Assembly: GCF_030177895.1 (NCBI RefSeq) | Contig: NZ_CP123448.1 | Coordinates: forward strand, 1,922,001 to 1,986,000 | Length of the DNA: 64,000 nt | Source: Kingella negevensis | GTDB lineage: Bacteria > Pseudomonadota > Gammaproteobacteria > Burkholderiales > Neisseriaceae | Direction: 5' to 3' | Shown here: positions 62,908 to 64,000 of the stretch, one piece after another | Position numbering within the stretch: the first letter of the stretch is position 1 | Layout: each line of letters starts with the position of its first letter | Translations under genes and position numbers: made by a program | The notes under the pieces: model-generated | The model's input: only the letters and a program-made list of their open reading frames with translations | Told to the model about the DNA's origin: nothing | Database searches by the model: none

Positions 62908-64000
62908 ATGCACCACACAGACGAAAACCCAAACCAAACCTATTTCAGCGACAACCCAGAATTTCCCAGCAAAATCATTGTCTTCACCTTATTTATCGGC
63001 GCATTTTTCGGCTATCTAAACGACACCTTACTCAACGTCGCGCTCACCAAAATCATGGCAGATTTTCATGTTGATAAAACCACAGTCCAATGGCTCACCA
63101 CAGGCTTTTTGCTGATTATGGGCGCGTTCATCCCAATCACCGCCAACCTCATTCAATGGATTGAAACCCGAAAAATGGTCTTGATTACGCAGACTATTTT
63201 TCTGGTTGGCTCGTTAATTTGTATGTTCGCGCCGAATTTCCCCGTGTTGATGTTTGGGCGCATTTTTCAGGCGATTGCCGCCGCGTTTTTCGTCCCCATT
63301 TTGTTTAACGGCATCTTAACCATTTTCCCACCCAATCAACGCGGCAAAGTCATGGGCGTGATTACCATGATGTTCACCGCTGCCCCAGCCATGGGTCCCA
63401 CCATTTCAGGCGTGATTATTGACCACCTAAGCTGGCGTTACCTGTTCTGGCTGACCATTCCTTTTATGGTGTTGGCGATGCTATTAGTGAGCAAATTCTT
63501 AACCGTAAACCTGAGCGACATCACCAAACCCAAAGTAGATATTCCGTCAGCGATTGCGTCAATACTAGGTTTTGGCGGTTTGGTGTACGCCAGCAGCAAT
63601 TTTGAATCTTTACCATTGGCCGTATTCGTCGCCGTGATGATTATTTCCTTGATGATTATCGCCTTTTTCGTGAAACGCCAACTCACGCTAGATGTGCCAT
63701 TGCTCAATCTGCGCGTGTTCGAGTTCAAACAATTCCGTTATGTCGCCATTATTTTGGTGTGCGGCTCGTTTCTGTTTTTGGGCATGGAATTACTCCTCCC
63801 CATGTACACGCAACAAGTTTTATTGATGACAGGCACAGCCACAGGCTTAATGCTCATGCCAGCCAGTATCGCCCAAGCGATTGCTGCCCCACTTTTTGGC
63901 GCATTGCTAGACAAAAAAGGCAGACGATTCATGTTAATCCCAGCCACGATTGCGCTGCTCGGTTCATTGGGCGCAGCGTTTTTTGTTGGCATGACCAGCA
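62908..64000 (+). CDS. MFS drug:H+ antiporter (partial, runs off the window)
   Basis: The first 364 codons of a major-facilitator exporter of the DHA2 (14-helix) type. After a polar start, TM1 runs IIVFTLFIGAFFGYLNDTLL with the D1 aspartate-type motif, followed by VDKTTVQWLTTGFLLIMGAF. The family antiporter motif appears as AAPAMGPTISGVIIDHLSWR in TM5. Ten or more hydrophobic segments are visible before the sequence ends. It probably exports drugs or toxic compounds. It lies just outside the uptake-sequence-bracketed island and uses no island-type DUS that I can see. Confidence 0.9.
   Translation, partial: MHHTDENPNQTYFSDNPEFPSKIIVFTLFIGAFFGYLNDTLLNVALTKIMADFHVDKTTVQWLTTGFLLIMGAFIPITANLIQWIETRKMVLITQTIFLVGSLICMFAPNFPVLMFGRIFQAIAAAFFVPILFNGILTIFPPNQRGKVMGVITMMFTAAPAMGPTISGVIIDHLSWRYLFWLTIPFMVLAMLLVSKFLTVNLSDITKPKVDIPSAIASILGFGGLVYASSNFESLPLAVFVAVMIISLMIIAFFVKRQLTLDVPLLNLRVFEFKQFRYVAIILVCGSFLFLGMELLLPMYTQQVLLMTGTATGLMLMPASIAQAIAAPLFGALLDKKGRRFMLIPATIALLGSLGAAFFVGMTS

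Noticed and set aside
1..64000. CRISPR array
   Set aside because: The only regular short repeats are uptake sequences, irregularly spaced and often inverted; there is no repeat-spacer pattern and no cas gene.
1..64000. tRNA genes
   Set aside because: No cloverleaf with GGTTCRA-type T-loop and matching acceptor ends was found by reading; none is claimed.

Overview
The window is a chromosomal segment of a member of the Neisseriaceae. DNA uptake sequences (DUS) with the core GCAGCCTGAAA, usually as AGGCAGCCTGAAA or its partner AGGCTGCCTGAAA, are scattered through it, often as inverted pairs that also look like terminators. That dialect, the minCDE-oxyR order and the moderately low GC point to the Simonsiella/Alysiella/Kingella group rather than Neisseria proper. 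I cannot fix the genus from the sequence alone.

Layout. 1-400: the 3' end of a 23S rRNA, a 5S rRNA and a terminator. 426-2936: an insertion hotspot with two near-identical IS1-family copies in tandem, a Correia-like miniature repeat and a broken IS1016-type element. 3.0-16.3 kb: parE, small hypotheticals, glyA, a sodium symporter, an M48 lipoprotein and a cluster of solute-binding lipoproteins (two intact, one broken) followed by potD. 16.5-19.5 kb: minC-minD-minE-oxyR. 19.6-35.4 kb: mostly housekeeping genes (methyltransferase, hldA, ettA, hda, rsmA, an amino-acid ABC ATPase, hemN/fnr, gloA, fabH) with a broken aqpZ and an IS630 relic. 35.5-38.0 kb: a haem-use pair including a HutW-HutX fusion. 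38.2-44.3 kb: a nucleoside salvage block (cdd divergent from nupC-deoA-phosphohexomutase-deoD). 44.4-57.0 kb: truA, pldA, aspS, lctP, xerD, crcB, lolA and others. 57.0-62.8 kb: a compact defence-type island. 62.9 kb to the end: a truncated drug-exporter gene.

The most notable part is the island at 57.0-62.8 kb. It reads as a DNA phosphorothioation (Dnd) variant. A leftward operon encodes DndC, a 73-residue protein, DndD and an FtsK-type translocase whose N-terminus looks DndE-like. A divergent rightward pair encodes an XRE repressor and a stand-alone protein resembling the sulfur-binding domain of phosphorothioate-dependent HNH nucleases, but without the nuclease. Two matching dyad operators lie between the divergent units. 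No dndA, dndB, dptFGH or sspE is seen in the window. The island and both bracketing terminators carry a different DUS dialect, AAGCAGCCTGCA, which I did not see elsewhere in the window. This suggests arrival by transformation from a Kingella kingae-like donor.

A second theme is gene decay. At least seven ordinary genes (a periplasmic protein, a membrane protein, a solute-binding protein, a TPR/glycosyltransferase-like protein, aqpZ, a DsbA-family protein and a YafO-like toxin) carry frameshifts or internal stops, as do two of the insertion sequences. A third theme is a family of about 108-bp Correia-like miniature elements (four complete and two divergent or partial copies), one of which supplies the stop codon of a neighbouring gene.
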